Source: CALOCV01 sp942491955
Lineage (GTDB): Bacteria; Chlamydiota; Chlamydiia; Chlamydiales; CALOCV01
Direction: 5' to 3'
Assembly (NCBI GenBank): GCA_942491955.1
Contig: CALOCV010000004.1
Span: 1 to 17,917, forward strand
Length of the DNA stretch: 17,917 bases
In this document: positions 1-8,886 of the stretch, piece by piece
How the letters are laid out: every line of letters begins with the position of its first letter
Position numbering within the stretch: position 1 is the first letter of the stretch
Made by a program: the position numbers and the translations under genes
Notes under the pieces: model-generated
The model's database searches: none
What the model was told of the DNA's origin: nothing
What the model saw: only the letters and a program-made list of their open reading frames with translations

Positions 1-2
1 AA

Positions 3-1319
3 AAAAAACAATTTGAAGAATTGGCAAAAAAAACAGTTGTTGTTGAGAGAGCATTGTCGTATCCTCGCTATGCCAATTATCTTTTTAGACATGCCATTAA
101 AGAGTGTTTAGATCCTTTTTTTGTCATACATTGTCCCCTTCTCATAAAAAAATTCCATTCATGCAAAATGACAGGTCCTTTAGCTAAAGGAGGAAAGAGA
201 GTTCTGCGCATTAATAAAGAGATGGGCAATCGCATTGAGATGAAGGTGTGTCAGCAATGGAGAAGTATTGATTTCGCACAATCGATTCATCTGGATGGGA
301 TTCAAAATGGTTGGACAATGGGAGATGTCTTTACGGATTTTAAGGAAAAGCATTCAAAGGGGAATAGACAATGGAACTATTTCCCAGATCAAGGATTTAT
401 CCCTTGGAAAACCAATCTCGCTTGGGTCAATCCCGACGGTTCTACTATACCTATTCCAGTTGATGGAGATTTTCTAGCACATCTCCCTCACTATGAGACG
501 GTGTCTTTTGCAGATTTGCAACAGCGATATGGGAAAGAGGTCCAGAACGGAAAAAATCATTTCGTTGTTCGCGTTGCTGGACAAACGTTAGAACCCGATT
601 TACAAGGATGGCATGGGTTTTTCGATCTGGTGATCTATGATATTGAAAATGAACAATATCACATCTATCCCATGGGCGCCTATCCGAAAGAGATGCCTGA
701 TCTTTCCGACCCTGTAACAACAGTCCGTTTTTTAGGAGCCTCTGTCGAAGGATTTCTTGCCTTTCCCGATGAGAATGATGGGTACAATGGATTCCGGATC
801 CAATGTTTTGATCCCCGTCCTTTAAGTCCAAAAGGTTTCCGTTTGATTCAAGAGGTGATTGAGCAAATCATCCGCAAGTCTAGAAAAGGAACCTTTTTCT
901 TTCAGATTGCTGGAGATAATTGCATGCATACGACAGAAAGGATTCTTAATGGAGCAGGAGAACGATTGATCCAAGAAGGGCATACGCAAGAAGATCTGCA
1001 GCATCATTTAGGATCCGCAGAGCCATTGAACACATCGATGAGTCTTTTTGATCTCAAACCGAAAAATGTAATATTAAGAAAAATTGTACAAATAGGGACA
1101 GCATCGAAAAATCGCAAGATCCGGATGATTTTTCTTCGCGCACTGCTGCTTCTTTTGGGATTGTTTCGAAAAAGAAAAATTCAAATGGTCGATTCTCAAG
1201 GAAATAAGAAAATTTTGGAGTTGTGTGTTCTGTCCAAACATCCCGAGATTTGGGCTCAAGGAATGATCAAAATGCCTGCCAAACTCATAAGGAGAAACTG
1301 GAGGAAAAGACCCTCATGA
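3..1319 (+). CDS. Unrecognised protein, 5' end cut by window
   Basis: The reading frame is open from the first bases of the window to a TGA at 1317-1319. The TTG at 21 is only the first start-like codon, so the gene probably begins outside the window. I do not recognise the family. Numbering residues from the TTG, there is a conserved-looking GWHGFFDLVIYD stretch with His198, and later FFFQIAGDNCMHTTERIL with Asn300, Cys301 and His303. A His followed downstream by an NC motif is the order of catalytic residues in circularly permuted papain-like folds (LRAT/NlpC-P60-like). That reading is only a suggestion. A short hydrophobic stretch (about residues 367-380, FLRALLLLLGLF) flanked by Arg/Lys could touch membranes. 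The last 60 residues are strongly basic. It is convergent with the next gene and 80 bp from it. Codon use is A/T-rich, as in the neighbour. Confidence 0.7.
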   Translation, partial: KKQFEELAKKTVVVERALSYPRYANYLFRHAIKECLDPFFVIHCPLLIKKFHSCKMTGPLAKGGKRVLRINKEMGNRIEMKVCQQWRSIDFAQSIHLDGIQNGWTMGDVFTDFKEKHSKGNRQWNYFPDQGFIPWKTNLAWVNPDGSTIPIPVDGDFLAHLPHYETVSFADLQQRYGKEVQNGKNHFVVRVAGQTLEPDLQGWHGFFDLVIYDIENEQYHIYPMGAYPKEMPDLSDPVTTVRFLGASVEGFLAFPDENDGYNGFRIQCFDPRPLSPKGFRLIQEVIEQIIRKSRKGTFFFQIAGDNCMHTTERILNGAGERLIQEGHTQEDLQHHLGSAEPLNTSMSLFDLKPKNVILRKIVQIGTASKNRKIRMIFLRALLLLLGLFRKRKIQMVDSQGNKKILELCVLSKHPEIWAQGMIKMPAKLIRRNWRKRPS

Positions 1320-1399
1320 CAGTGCATTTGCAGGTATTCGGGTATTCCTGCCACAATCTTTTAGATAGAGAAGATTTTGCAAAAAAGCATTTTAGTCTT

Positions 1400-2695
1400 C
1401 TATCGGAAATATTTTTCTACTTCTTGTTCCCACATCCCTTGGTCTGATTTCCGCGTATGAAAGTACAAGGTATAGAGCGTGTGTTTGTCTGTATTTTTTT
1501 CTTTACAAGTCAACACAAGAGAAATACTGTAATCTGATAAAACGGTCCAAAATTGTATTCTTTGAATTTCTTCGTTTTTGGAAATGATATTAGAGTTTTT
1601 TATCTCATAGGAATAACCTAACTTTTTATAAGGATCTGGATTACAAGGCGTGGAATATGCATGAACCGCCTCTTTAGAAGCTGCAAAGCATATATGCAAA
1701 TCTGGAGTATCCTGCCTCACTCCTTCAGGCATGTACTGTGATCCAGGACCGTAGTAGGTATGTTGGGGACCTTGATAGAGGATAGGGACATGATCAATAG
1801 AACAAAAAGGATGATTGGAATCAAGGGATGAAAGGGGAGTATTGTGTGTTTGAATAAGCTCACGGTCTTGGAAAATTTCGTCCATTGTTAATGAATCCTC
1901 GTAATGTCGTGAATTCATTATTTCGGCGATGGCAATCTTACCATTAGATTGTAGTAAAGTAACTGTATTCCCCAATGTTCCTGTCGGATCAGATTGAGAT
2001 ACCTCGATTACCTCTTTGATTGGACACTGATCTTGTATTCCATATTTATACGAGTGAATATTTGATTTTTCAATTAGTGGAAAAAATTCGATCTCTCCTG
2101 TTGCTGGTATGAGGAAGATGCTATTTCGGGATCCGTGAGACAGAATCAATTTTGGAGGGTGTGTAATAGAAATAGTCCGTTCTTTTGGAACTGACATCGA
2201 ACGACTCTCTCCGCTGATCAATACTTCAATGACGAATTCATGGGTTTTTTCCTTAAGAAGCCAAAGAAATTTCGACGTCATCGTAAAATCTTTCTCTCTA
2301 TCTGCAACTAAAGTAAGGGATCGCGTTCCTTCGGGAAGAGTATCGAATGTTGTTATCCGTCTAACGAATTCAGCGTTCTTAAATTCGTCCACAAAAAAAG
2401 TGTCGTTTTCTTTACCTAGCAGATAAAATGTTGTTTGATCATAGAATTCTTCAATCGATAGAATTTTTGTTCCCTTGAAGTATTCGTGAATTTTGTTTAC
2501 ATGACGATTGAAGTATGGATTACAGTGATAAATGCGGTTCTTATCGCAGATGACGAGACAACCTTGTCTTTCATTAATCGCTACAGGAGGAATTTGTAGG
2601 GGAACTTCGTTAAAGTTGAAGCCGTAAGGAAAAACAATAGGGGCATTGGGATCGAGGATAGTGCGAGAGAGACTTTGTAATTCGTTCGGTTGCAT
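1400..2695 (-). CDS. Unrecognised protein, 431 aa, beta-rich
   Basis: Intact minus-strand ORF from ATG (2693-2695) to TAG (1400-1402). AAAGG lies about 8 nt upstream of the ATG as a modest ribosome-binding site. No family is recognised. The protein has no signal peptide or membrane segment. It is built of alternating short hydrophobic strands and polar turns (for example CLVICDKNRIYHCNP, FYLLGKENDTFFVDEF, HGSRNSIFLIPATGEIEFFP), which is compatible with a beta-propeller-like or other all-beta fold, but this is inference. The N-terminus is polar (MQPNELQSLSRTILDPNAP). It lies downstream of the giant minus-strand gene in the same orientation, but a 311-bp gap argues for its own promoter. It faces the plus-strand gene at 1319 with only 80 bp between. 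It could belong with the giant gene as an accessory or host-interaction locus; nothing in the sequence proves that. Confidence 0.75.
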   Translation of the reverse strand: MQPNELQSLSRTILDPNAPIVFPYGFNFNEVPLQIPPVAINERQGCLVICDKNRIYHCNPYFNRHVNKIHEYFKGTKILSIEEFYDQTTFYLLGKENDTFFVDEFKNAEFVRRITTFDTLPEGTRSLTLVADREKDFTMTSKFLWLLKEKTHEFVIEVLISGESRSMSVPKERTISITHPPKLILSHGSRNSIFLIPATGEIEFFPLIEKSNIHSYKYGIQDQCPIKEVIEVSQSDPTGTLGNTVTLLQSNGKIAIAEIMNSRHYEDSLTMDEIFQDRELIQTHNTPLSSLDSNHPFCSIDHVPILYQGPQHTYYGPGSQYMPEGVRQDTPDLHICFAASKEAVHAYSTPCNPDPYKKLGYSYEIKNSNIISKNEEIQRIQFWTVLSDYSISLVLTCKEKNTDKHTLYTLYFHTRKSDQGMWEQEVEKYFR

Positions 2696-3006
2696 AGTAT
2701 AGGCCTTTAGATCACGGGTTAGTTAATATAAATTGTTAAAGAGAATAGAAGTAGTAGTGAGAAGAGCCTGTTTCTTATTAAAAAGTCGAAAAGATAAATA
2801 AAGAAGAGCCTGTCTGTTTTTCAATAAGTGAAAATCGCTTTCTATTGAGAACTATTCTAGCAGAATGGTTCAATAAAGCAAGAGGGTTCTGGAGAATGTT
2901 GTGTGAAGGCAGGTTCTTAAATAGAAGCGTGCGCGCCTTGCCGCAATACGGTAAAGAGTTTGCTCAAGTCGCTGCCTTGGTAATGGTTGCGGTCTTGAGG
3001 GCGATT
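2696..3006. other. 311-bp non-coding gap with a short direct repeat
   Basis: No convincing gene. The side near 2696-2760 is A/T-rich and should hold the promoter of the minus-strand 431-aa gene. Reading the minus strand, a TATATT-like box occurs in TTTATATTAAC about 40 nt before the ATG. AGAAGAGCCTGT occurs twice, at 2760-2771 and 2802-2813 (42 bp apart). From about 2845 to 3006 the base composition becomes less A/T-rich and a 66-codon plus-strand frame stays open (MRTILAEWFNKARGFW...). I do not recognise it. It may be a scrap of an insertion sequence, since AGAGCCTGTCTG-like ends are seen in some IS elements, but this is weak. Confidence 0.4.
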
Positions 3007-6000
3007 TTAGACTTCCCGAACAAAATAGCTTTCTGCCTCATCTAAGGATTGTTCTCGCAACCATTCTTTAAGTGCCTCCCACTGCCCTTTTGTATAGTTG
3101 GATCGTTGGTATTGCCCATCTTCAAAACGCATTTGTGCTATGGGACGAGGGAGATTTTTTAGTAATTTTCTTGGAATGGATGGAGGAGCGCGGTATGGCT
3201 GTTGGATGCGACAAATTTGATTGGCTCGAAGATCATAAACCACCGACCAATGCCCCTCTCTTCGAAGTTTGCCCATGGTGTTTTTGGGGAGTTCGAGGGG
3301 GTCGATGGCTATCGCTGATCGACACTCTCCAGATGGATCGATCTTGCATTCGACGTAGTAGATCGGCATTTGCGAAGCGTCGTGCGCCGTTCGGTGAAAG
3401 ATCGGATCGGCCCACTCTTTTCGACCCAAAGGGTGTTCATTTTCTGTCGTTCGGAGAATCGAATCATATCCACGGAAACCAAAATCATTCAATGTGTGGA
3501 ATTTAAAATGGTTCTCTCCACAAGAGAGCCATGGTAGATAATGGGGAGCCTCTTTTCTTTTCTCTCCAGAGACTTGGACATCGATTTGTGTTTCTGTGTC
3601 GACTTCTGTTTCGGTATCGATTTCTGTCTCGGTATCGACATCGATACTAACTTCTGTATCATGTCCCCCTTTGCCTGAGATGAGAGTGGGCATTTGCATC
3701 ATCATCGCATCGAATTTTTTTAGTCGTTCCAAGGCTTCTTCTTCGGATGAGAGAGATAATTGGTTCCTGATGTGACTGAGTACGGAATGGAACATTTGGA
3801 GCAGCTGATCGTCTGCCTCCGTTCGGAGTTTTGTTCCAATGGGATCGTGTGCTTCTAAGAGGGTTGTCCATTCGAGAAGGCTCTCTTTTGCCTCTTCTAA
3901 ACTATAGCGCATTGCAATTTCTTGCAGTTCGGCAACCTTCTCTTTGAGTATCTCTTTAGGAGAGCGATTTTTCCGAACCATATTACCATGCAATGCAAAG
4001 TATGTCCCTTCGGTATAGGACCCATCGGCAGCAAACTCTTTTTGACCCACTTGAACGAGGAACTGTTGTTGGGGATCTTCTTGGTATCTTTTAAACAAAG
4101 AAAATAGTTCTCGTGACTTTTCTTGTGGATTGGATTCCATCTCTGTCGCCAAACCCATTAAATTCTTCACCATATTGCGCCGTATCCCATCTTCTAGCTC
4201 TTGCTGTTTTGCTCGAACGAGGTTGTCCGCCCCTTCTAAAGCCCCTGCAAGAACTCCTGTAGCGATCACATCATCGATCGTGTTAATGGGATCTCCTTCT
4301 GGCGAGGCGAGGGTAATCTCATGCCCCTCTTTGCGAGAGCGTCCAAAATGTTGCAGCTTTTCTTCGAGAGAGATAAAGGCGTTATCGGTGATGACGAGGT
4401 GATTTTTCGATCCGACTTGGACATCGGCACCACGAGAGTGGGCGGCTAAAAGCACCATGCTCAATTCGTGACGCGCGATGTTAGCGGCTTTAGGAGTGTA
4501 GATTTTTTTGTCGCGCTTCATGATGCGAATGACATTGGCTCTATCAAAGAACGCAACGCCTTGCGTCGATTCAGGGAGTTGATCAATGAGGTTTTCCGCA
4601 ATGGTTTTCGCCTCCAATCCACAGAGTGCGACTCCTCCATCGACGAATGATTGAGCCCCTGCTTTTTCCATGATTTGCATCAATTCGGGAAGAGGGGTCT
4701 CGGGAGAGTATTTTTCGATCTTTTTCTCACCTACTTTTGCTTGCAGGTTCAATACCATCTCACCCACCGTTCCCGGGGTGGTAACATGGTCGTTGTGCAT
4801 CTGGGAGGGATAAGCGAAGGGGTTGCCTGTGGTTGCAGAGGCACCACCAACCTCTGGACTCATCGAGACAAAATTGGCAGAACTACAACTGATCGTAGCT
4901 CCGGCATCGGTAATGCGACTCAATTGTTCCTCAAGAAAGGTGCGTTTCTTTTGGTAGTCGCCATTAATCCAATCGGTCAGCTCCTGAACGGCGGTTTCAT
5001 TCTCTTTTACACAGAGGGATGAGAGGAGGAAGGGTGGGTCTTTTGGAAATCGCTCCTGCAGTTGTTTTGCTGCGCGTGTTGCATCAATCGAGCCAGGAGG
5101 GGTTTTGGTTTCGTTCTTTTCATGAGGATCTTTGCCAAAGGGGTTGAGCTCTCGTTCAGCAAGTTGCGCATACGATTGTACGATCTCTTGGACTTTAGTC
5201 GGAGAGACACCACGATAGATGTAGTCTTGGATTGTTTGGCACATCGTTTCGAGAATTTCTTTGGGTTTGCTCCCCTCCTTTGCCTTCCCTGGGCTAGAAC
5301 AATTGACGGTGTCGATACCATTGGCAGAACGTGTGTATTTTCCATCCTCTTTTTTCTGTAACGTGAGAGGGATGAAGGTGGTGAGAAGATCTTTGGTTAA
5401 AGCAAGCCGGTCTTTTTGTTGAGGGCTCGCTGTGGTAGCAATGGCATTGAGGAATTCTTTTTCCTCGTGAGAAGGGAGTGTCGAGAAGAAATACCCAAAG
5501 AGGTGTTTGTGATCGATTCCCTCTTTTTTCCATTCGACAATGAGTTCTTTTGCAACGGTTTCTAAGGCTTGGTTACCCTCTTTTGCAAACTGTTCGGCTT
5601 GTATATTCTTTTCTAGTCCAAGAGCTTCTATTTTAAGAAGCTTGTCATAGATGCGAAGAGCCTCTTCTCTATAAAATGCAGGATACGGAACGGATTTCCC
5701 TATGACAAGAGCTAGGTCTTGCCTCTGTTTGGGAGAGAGAATGGAGTCGAATTCATCGATGTTAAAAATCGATTTTTTGTCGAAGAGGTCGAGAATTTTT
5801 GCAATATGAACGAGGTTCGACGTTTGGGTGCTACTGAGGTCTTCGCTGATACTGGCGAGATAAATCTGTTTGAGAAAGCTTTTTTCAAGGGCCTGCAGAC
5901 TCTCGCGCGTGGTGGCAACGACCCCTTGTTGTTGCACGGTCTCGTTTAGGCGCTTGTAGATCTCGGCAAAATGGGGTGGTGTATCCTCACTAAACTCCAA

Positions 6001-8841
6001 GATGTAGGTGTTTCTATCATACAGTTTGCCTAGGTTTTGGTGGAGATAGGCGATATTTTCCTGAAACAATTCTTTTGGGAAGACCATCGTGACGAGGTTA
6101 CTTCCATTGGCTAACATCACCCCTTTCAAGAAGTTGATCACACTCGTTTTTCCCGACCCAGTGGCGGCCTGTTTGATCATCTTCGGATCATTGACCATTT
6201 CGATCACCGTTTCGATTTGGTTAGAACGAAGAAGGAAGCCGAGATACAACTCCAATGCCGCTAGGTGGAGGTGGTCTTTTGGGTCGTATTGTCTCTCTGC
6301 TGTGAGAATTTGATAAAGGGTTTCCGAAGCAGCAGGCTGAATCCCTCCCTTCTTGGATTCCATCTCCTGTAAAACCTCTATGGCTTTACGACAGCGGACC
6401 TCTTGAGAGGCGGCGTCGATGTAGGCAAGGAGATGCGTTTTGACCTCTTCACGAGTTCTTCCTTTAGGCAGGGCTTTGTCTAAACGCTCCCAATCGTTTT
6501 GCAAACAGGCGCGCAAGATATCGGCGATCTCTACCGATGGCATAAAACCGGCCATCTTTTGCATGCGTTCAATCGAAGAGAGGTCGACTTGAAAGAGGTC
6601 GAGTACGGTTTGTTTCTTTTCTTGAGCGCATTGGGCAGCTTGCTTTTGTTTCTCTTGAACCTGTGCAAGACATGGTTTACGATCCTCTTCATTGCGCAAG
6701 ATGTGCTGTGTTTGGCTTTTTTTAGCGTCCAAAGCAACGCTCACTTCTTGGATGACTCTTTTTTTTTCGACAACAATGGAGGGTTCTGTTTCTTTGTCAA
6801 GGAGTGCAAGAGTGGGGACTTGGTGTGATGGCGACACGGCCGATTGTTCTTGAAAAAAAGAATCGACCATGCTTTTTTCGAAGAGGGCTCCTCCCGAAGC
6901 TTTCATCATTGGAAGGGGAAGCGCTTCTCGTGGCGGAGTCTCAAGTGCAACAAGGAGATCGGTGAAATCCTCAGGAGAGGGGATCGCCTCTTGCACTTCT
7001 TCTTCATGAGGAAGTGATTCTATCGCGTTTTGGATGTTTTGAAAAAATGATTGCAATTTTTGAGGTGATGAGAGATCTAATATTTTGAGATCTTCTCCTT
7101 TTCGTTTTAGGTCGATGACTTGGAGGAGATAGTTCTTTAATACGAAAGGGAGAGCGTCAAGAGATGAACCACCTCGTTCTTCGTCTATCGATTGCAAAAA
7201 GGCTTCAGTGCGCAAGAATTTTTCTCCTTGTAAACCCTCCTTCTGAATGATGTCGTAGAGTTTGTCGAAATGTTCGGTTAATACGGATATTTTCCGTTCA
7301 GAAAAGGAGAATTGACTCGGATCCTTGAGTGGCCGCAACCGGCGCATGATCACACCTTTTTTCTTCATCGCTTCTTGAAATTCTTCTTCTCTTTCCTTTT
7401 GTACTTGAAGAGTCTGAAACAATTCGTGTGCGATTTTTGGCACCTGCACTTCACGTTGTACAACACCTCGACTCCATTTTTTTTGTTGGATTATAGGAGA
7501 GGGCCTTTTGGTTGCATCAAGAGAGAGAATTTTGTTCGTTTGTTCTTGATTCAAACGAAACAGTTCGGGAATTTTGTGCCCATACTCCATGTATTTTTTG
7601 TATGAAGCATTGAGTCGAGCGACCATCTCGTCATTGGATTCTCCTTTTTCATATAAGAAAAGGGCGATTTGCAATTGAAAAGCCACTCTTTTAGGAGTAA
7701 CTTCAGGATGGTCTAGTAAGTTCTTAAGAGCTTTTGTTTGTTCTTTGGTCAGTGGCTTGAGACTCTGTTTTTTTGCTTGTTGGAAAAAGAGAAAAGCCGA
7801 TTCCCAATTCCTTTGATCGGAACAGATTTGAGTGAGATAGAGAAAGGGGTCCAATGCTTCGGGTGATCCTGTTGTCCATTGATCGGTATGCGAATCGAGA
7901 TCAAAGGAGAGAAGCGAGACGTTAAGTGTCTGCTTATCAAAGAGAGGTAAACGCAGCGGATCTTTCTCTTTGAATGCGGGAAGCTTCTTTTGCACTTGGG
8001 AAGACAAGGCAGCGTAGGCGAATCGAACAAGCTCTCTTGTCGTTATATCCCGTTCCTCATTGTCGAAGGTGTGTTTGGGTAAAATAATTTTTTTTGTTTT
8101 TTCTTCTGTAGGATGTGTCAGAACAAGGGCTCCTGGGACTCCTTTTGTTGCCATGGAATGGAGATCTTTTTCGTGAATGACCCACCCCTCGTAATCGGGA
8201 TGTAGGCAGACGAGTTGATCTTCTTGCTTTTCAAATACAAGGTTAAACCGAAAGAATTCAATGCGTTCGACTTCTCCTTTTTTTCCCTTCCAGAGGAGAA
8301 TGTTGGTCGAATCGTCGAATGCTGTGAAGGCTTGCCAAAGGGGATGAGAGGTATCGTCTAGCGTTTCGACTCTTTGTAAAGAGCTCTCCTCAGAGCTTGT
8401 TATGCGAGCGGCTTTCTCGAGGACGCGATGACCTAAACGGCGCGAGAATTGCAGCTGGTAAAAGCAAGTCCCCTCTTTGTTGCAGATAACGACGCGATTG
8501 GAGTGGGATGGGTCGACCCAAAATGAGAAGTCGGGATTCTGCAAAAATGCAGGAAAGGGAGGTTTAGATAATTGTCGCATGTACTTCCAAGTCGATCGAA
8601 TGAGATTCTTAATCGAATCCCATTTGATATCTGAGAATGTCATCCGATGGGGAACGATGGTATTTCGAGGGATGAATTGTACGGGAATGGTCTCTTTACC
8701 GATTCTTACCTCTTTATAGATGTGGATTTGTTGGGCATTTTCCACGATGTGGCACGGGTTCCCACTGGCATCGTGGAGGAAGTAGTGCATTCCATCATTT
8801 TCTTCTTTGGCTTGTACGGGAATCGTGGCCATGTTTTGCAT
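3007..8841 (-). CDS. Giant superfamily 2 helicase-like protein (C-terminal part of a larger gene)
   Basis: Intact 1944-codon ORF starting at ATG 8841, with GAGG about 8 nt upstream. It carries an ordered set of SF2 helicase-type motifs: motif I AATGSGKTS (Lys898, Thr899); a Ib-like TTRESLQAL; motif II NIDEFDSIL (Asp1029-Glu1030, a DEFD version of DEAD); motif III SATTG (1335-1339); an AHSRGADVQVG stretch; and motif VI QHFGRSRK (1497-1504). The 'SRGAD ... LEEKLQHFGRSR' arrangement resembles the core of the very large DUF3638/DUF3645-type proteins, so an ATP-dependent nucleic-acid or remodelling role is plausible; the substrate is unknown. The first 850 residues are mixed and then strongly charged and coiled-coil-like (about 480-880, rich in Glu/Lys/Gln). 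Three DTET[EQ][IV] repeats (about 1735-1753) link to a C-terminal domain of about 180 residues ending EAESYFVREV. No signal peptide or membrane segment is evident. The frame upstream of 8841 is open back to an in-frame TGA at 8887-8889 and then joins the preceding fragment in the same frame. This ORF therefore looks like the surviving 3' part of a gene of about 3,000 codons. Confidence 0.8.
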   Translation of the reverse strand: MQNMATIPVQAKEENDGMHYFLHDASGNPCHIVENAQQIHIYKEVRIGKETIPVQFIPRNTIVPHRMTFSDIKWDSIKNLIRSTWKYMRQLSKPPFPAFLQNPDFSFWVDPSHSNRVVICNKEGTCFYQLQFSRRLGHRVLEKAARITSSEESSLQRVETLDDTSHPLWQAFTAFDDSTNILLWKGKKGEVERIEFFRFNLVFEKQEDQLVCLHPDYEGWVIHEKDLHSMATKGVPGALVLTHPTEEKTKKIILPKHTFDNEERDITTRELVRFAYAALSSQVQKKLPAFKEKDPLRLPLFDKQTLNVSLLSFDLDSHTDQWTTGSPEALDPFLYLTQICSDQRNWESAFLFFQQAKKQSLKPLTKEQTKALKNLLDHPEVTPKRVAFQLQIALFLYEKGESNDEMVARLNASYKKYMEYGHKIPELFRLNQEQTNKILSLDATKRPSPIIQQKKWSRGVVQREVQVPKIAHELFQTLQVQKEREEEFQEAMKKKGVIMRRLRPLKDPSQFSFSERKISVLTEHFDKLYDIIQKEGLQGEKFLRTEAFLQSIDEERGGSSLDALPFVLKNYLLQVIDLKRKGEDLKILDLSSPQKLQSFFQNIQNAIESLPHEEEVQEAIPSPEDFTDLLVALETPPREALPLPMMKASGGALFEKSMVDSFFQEQSAVSPSHQVPTLALLDKETEPSIVVEKKRVIQEVSVALDAKKSQTQHILRNEEDRKPCLAQVQEKQKQAAQCAQEKKQTVLDLFQVDLSSIERMQKMAGFMPSVEIADILRACLQNDWERLDKALPKGRTREEVKTHLLAYIDAASQEVRCRKAIEVLQEMESKKGGIQPAASETLYQILTAERQYDPKDHLHLAALELYLGFLLRSNQIETVIEMVNDPKMIKQAATGSGKTSVINFLKGVMLANGSNLVTMVFPKELFQENIAYLHQNLGKLYDRNTYILEFSEDTPPHFAEIYKRLNETVQQQGVVATTRESLQALEKSFLKQIYLASISEDLSSTQTSNLVHIAKILDLFDKKSIFNIDEFDSILSPKQRQDLALVIGKSVPYPAFYREEALRIYDKLLKIEALGLEKNIQAEQFAKEGNQALETVAKELIVEWKKEGIDHKHLFGYFFSTLPSHEEKEFLNAIATTASPQQKDRLALTKDLLTTFIPLTLQKKEDGKYTRSANGIDTVNCSSPGKAKEGSKPKEILETMCQTIQDYIYRGVSPTKVQEIVQSYAQLAERELNPFGKDPHEKNETKTPPGSIDATRAAKQLQERFPKDPPFLLSSLCVKENETAVQELTDWINGDYQKKRTFLEEQLSRITDAGATISCSSANFVSMSPEVGGASATTGNPFAYPSQMHNDHVTTPGTVGEMVLNLQAKVGEKKIEKYSPETPLPELMQIMEKAGAQSFVDGGVALCGLEAKTIAENLIDQLPESTQGVAFFDRANVIRIMKRDKKIYTPKAANIARHELSMVLLAAHSRGADVQVGSKNHLVITDNAFISLEEKLQHFGRSRKEGHEITLASPEGDPINTIDDVIATGVLAGALEGADNLVRAKQQELEDGIRRNMVKNLMGLATEMESNPQEKSRELFSLFKRYQEDPQQQFLVQVGQKEFAADGSYTEGTYFALHGNMVRKNRSPKEILKEKVAELQEIAMRYSLEEAKESLLEWTTLLEAHDPIGTKLRTEADDQLLQMFHSVLSHIRNQLSLSSEEEALERLKKFDAMMMQMPTLISGKGGHDTEVSIDVDTETEIDTETEVDTETQIDVQVSGEKRKEAPHYLPWLSCGENHFKFHTLNDFGFRGYDSILRTTENEHPLGRKEWADPIFHRTAHDASQMPIYYVECKIDPSGECRSAIAIDPLELPKNTMGKLRREGHWSVVYDLRANQICRIQQPYRAPPSIPRKLLKNLPRPIAQMRFEDGQYQRSNYTKGQWEALKEWLREQSLDEAESYFVREV
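3584..3637 (-). repeat. Three tandem 18-bp units inside the giant ORF
   Basis: Three nearly identical 18-nt units (3584-3601, 3602-3619, 3620-3637) encode Asp-Thr-Glu-Thr-(Glu/Gln)-(Ile/Val) in tandem, between the helicase region and the C-terminal domain. The stretch is acidic and probably a flexible linker. Unit number could vary between strains by slippage without changing the reading frame. Confidence 0.85.
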
Positions 8842-8886
8842 TGGAAAAGCCTCAGCAACCTCTTTATCACGTAAGATACTTGTGGA

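Noticed and set aside
1330..1400. Bidirectional terminator between the convergent genes
   Set aside because: Only a 5-bp stem (GCAGG/CCTGC) with a long loop and no clear T-run was found.
5007..5345. Several 60-145 codon ORFs in other frames across the giant gene (for example 3072-3506, 4651-5022, 5007-5345)
   Set aside because: They are shadows: low-complexity or Arg/Ser/Cys-rich translations opposite or out of frame with a well-supported coding frame.
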